From: Paenibacillus protaetiae
Lineage (GTDB): Bacteria; Bacillota; Bacilli; Paenibacillales; Paenibacillaceae
Direction: 5' to 3'
Assembly (NCBI RefSeq): GCF_004135365.1
Contig: NZ_CP035492.1
Coordinates: 2,340,001 to 2,404,000 of the forward strand
Length of the DNA: 64,000 nucleotides
Position numbers and translations under genes: made by a program
Notes under the pieces: generated by a model
What the model saw: the letters and a program-made list of their open reading frames with translations, nothing else
The model's database searches: none
Told to the model about the DNA's origin: nothing
Part shown: positions 62,681 to 64,000 of the stretch, piece by piece
Layout: every line of letters begins with the position of its first letter
How positions within the stretch are numbered: the stretch's first letter is position 1

Positions 62681-64000
62681 TTACATCATGCCGCCCATAC
62701 CGCCCATGCCGCCCATGTCTGGAGCAGCAGCGCCTTTAGGCTCTGGCTTGTCGGCAACAACCGCTTCGGTTGTCAGGAACATCGCTGCAACGGAAGCTGC
62801 GTTTTGCAATGCGGAACGCGTTACTTTCGCAGGGTCAACGATACCCGCTTCGAACATGTTCACCCATTCGCCGGTTGCTGCATTGTAGCCTACGCCGATT
62901 TTTTCGTTTTTCAGACGTTCAACGATGACAGAACCTTCTTGGCCTGCGTTCGCTGCGATCGTGCGGATTGGCTCTTCGAGGGAGCGAAGCACGATGTTAA
63001 CGCCTGTTTGCTCGTCGCCTGCTGCTTGAACAGCCGCAACCGCTTTGTATACGTTCACGAGTGCCGTACCGCCGCCGGATACGATGCCTTCTTCCACTGC
63101 TGCGCGAGTGGAGTTCAGGGCATCTTCGATACGGAGCTTGCGCTCTTTCAGTTCAGTTTCCGTAGCTGCGCCAACTTTGATAACCGCTACGCCGCCAGCC
63201 AGTTTAGCCAGACGTTCTTGCAGTTTTTCGCGGTCGAAGTCGGAAGTGGTTTCTTCCAGTTGCGCGCGGATTTGGTTGACACGAGCCGTGATGTCGGCTT
63301 TGTCGCCAGCACCGTCAACGATGATCGTGTTTTCTTTCGTTACACGAACTTGGCGAGCGGAACCAAGCTGTTCCACAGTCGTCGATTTCAGGTCAAGACC
63401 AAGCTCTTCCGTAATCACTTGAGCGCCAGTCAATGCCGCGATATCTTGCAGCATCGCTTTGCGGCGGTCGCCGAAGCCAGGAGCTTTAACGCCTACGGAC
63501 GTAAACGTACCGCGCAGACGGTTCATGATCAGGGTTGCTTGTGCTTCGCCTTCGATATCTTCAGCGATGATCAGCAGTTGTTTGCCGGATTGAACCACTT
63601 TTTCCAGAACAGGAAGGATCTCTTGGATGTTGGAGATCTTTTTGTCTGTGATCAGGATAAGCGGGTTGTCCAGAACAGCTTCCATTTTATCCGTATCCGT
63701 AATCATGTACGGGGAGATGTAACCGCGGTCGAACTGCATGCCTTCAACCACTTCAAGCTCCGTCAGGAAGCCTTTCGATTCTTCAACCGTAATAACGCCG
63801 TCGTTGCCGACTTTTTCCATCGCTTCTGCGATCAGTTGACCAACTTCTTCGTCAGCTGCAGAGATCGAAGCAACTTGTGCGATCGATTGTTTGCCTTCGA
63901 TTGGTTTGGAGATGTTTTTCAGCTCGTCAACAGCCGCTTTAACCGCTTTGTCGATCCCTTTGCGGATAACCATAGGGTTAGCGCCAGCCGTTACGTTTTT
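62681..64000 (-). CDS. groEL: Chaperonin GroEL, 3' part only (gene continues past the right edge)
   Basis: The frame runs off the right edge and encodes the last 439 residues of the 60-kDa chaperonin, from [20 protein letters not shown] to the Gly-Gly-Met tail [11 protein letters not shown]. Conserved blocks include [28 protein letters not shown]-type [29 protein letters not shown] and [19 protein letters not shown]. It folds proteins with GroES in the cytoplasm. Codon use is that of a highly expressed gene. groES should lie to the right. Confidence 0.98.
   Translation of the reverse strand, partial: KNVTAGANPMVIRKGIDKAVKAAVDELKNISKPIEGKQSIAQVASISAADEEVGQLIAEAMEKVGNDGVITVEESKGFLTELEVVEGMQFDRGYISPYMITDTDKMEAVLDNPLILITDKKISNIQEILPVLEKVVQSGKQLLIIAEDIEGEAQATLIMNRLRGTFTSVGVKAPGFGDRRKAMLQDIAALTGAQVITEELGLDLKSTTVEQLGSARQVRVTKENTIIVDGAGDKADITARVNQIRAQLEETTSDFDREKLQERLAKLAGGVAVIKVGAATETELKERKLRIEDALNSTRAAVEEGIVSGGGTALVNVYKAVAAVQAAGDEQTGVNIVLRSLEEPIRTIAANAGQEGSVIVERLKNEKIGVGYNAATGEWVNMFEAGIVDPAKVTRSALQNAASVAAMFLTTEAVVADKPEPKGAAAPDMGGMGGMGGMM

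Overview
The window reads as chromosome of a Gram-positive, endospore-forming member of the Paenibacillaceae, most likely Paenibacillus or a close relative. The reasons are Bacillus-type synteny (perR-ygzB-ygxA; ydcC-alr-ndoAI-ndoA), gatCAB, S-layer-homology (SLH) domains, an exosporium-type protein, strong AAGGAGG ribosome binding sites and frequent TTG/GTG starts. Species cannot be named from the sequence alone.

Layout. 0-9.7 kb is housekeeping: ygxA (cut by the window edge), ygzB, a GH18 wall hydrolase, the peroxide sensor perR, an MgtC-like protein, gatCAB and ytkL. 9.9-16.2 kb is a minus-strand Tad/Flp-type pilus operon (CpaB-like, TadZ, TadA, TadB, TadC, two tiny pilin-like proteins, two pseudopilin-like proteins), with a terminator-like hairpin in its leader. 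16.4-23.5 kb is a C1/amine-nitrogen region: hxlAB (formaldehyde fixation), an IclR regulator, an HxlR-type regulator, a small membrane protein, a copper amine oxidase and amtB-glnK. Three sites that match the GlnR/TnrA consensus TGTNAN7TNACA exactly lie just upstream of the IclR gene, the amine oxidase gene and amtB. 23.6-27.0 kb is ndoA-ndoAI-alr-ydcC. 27.2-32.3 kb holds a BclA-like jelly-roll protein and a four-gene glycosyltransferase/nucleotidyltransferase operon, probably for surface glycosylation. 32.4-37.2 kb has a DedA-like protein, a GNAT acetyltransferase, a GH36 alpha-galactosidase and its LacI-type regulator. 37.4-41.0 kb is an ECF sigma/anti-sigma/ABC transporter operon. 41-49 kb has a GGDEF-EAL protein, secreted proteins, a CobW-type metal GTPase and a lipoprotein.

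The most interesting unit lies at 49.2-57.7 kb. An adenosylcobalamin riboswitch with its own terminator precedes a minus-strand operon. The operon encodes a very large SLH-anchored secreted protein with two prenyltransferase-like alpha/alpha domains and one DUF4430 (transcobalamin C-terminal-like) domain, then a membrane-tethered DUF4430 protein, then EcfT, a fused EcfA-EcfA' ATPase and an EcfS subunit. The alpha/alpha barrel plus DUF4430 combination is the domain plan of animal intrinsic factor and transcobalamin, so I infer a wall-to-membrane vitamin B12 capture relay that feeds an ECF transporter.

Seven genes are each interrupted by single-base losses, always in a run of G or C (one gene has two, so eight candidate indels if each disrupted run is counted: 18817, 36605, 45943, 49460, 53549, 55485 and 56267 are the seven runs seen, spread over six genes). 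Adding one base to each run restores a full-length family member. Four of the seven runs fall in the B12 operon. Either the read data under-call homopolymers or these genes are decaying; raw reads would decide. The right end carries an opuC-type osmoprotectant ABC operon, an AT-richer membrane-anchored Mrr-type nuclease and the 3' part of groEL.
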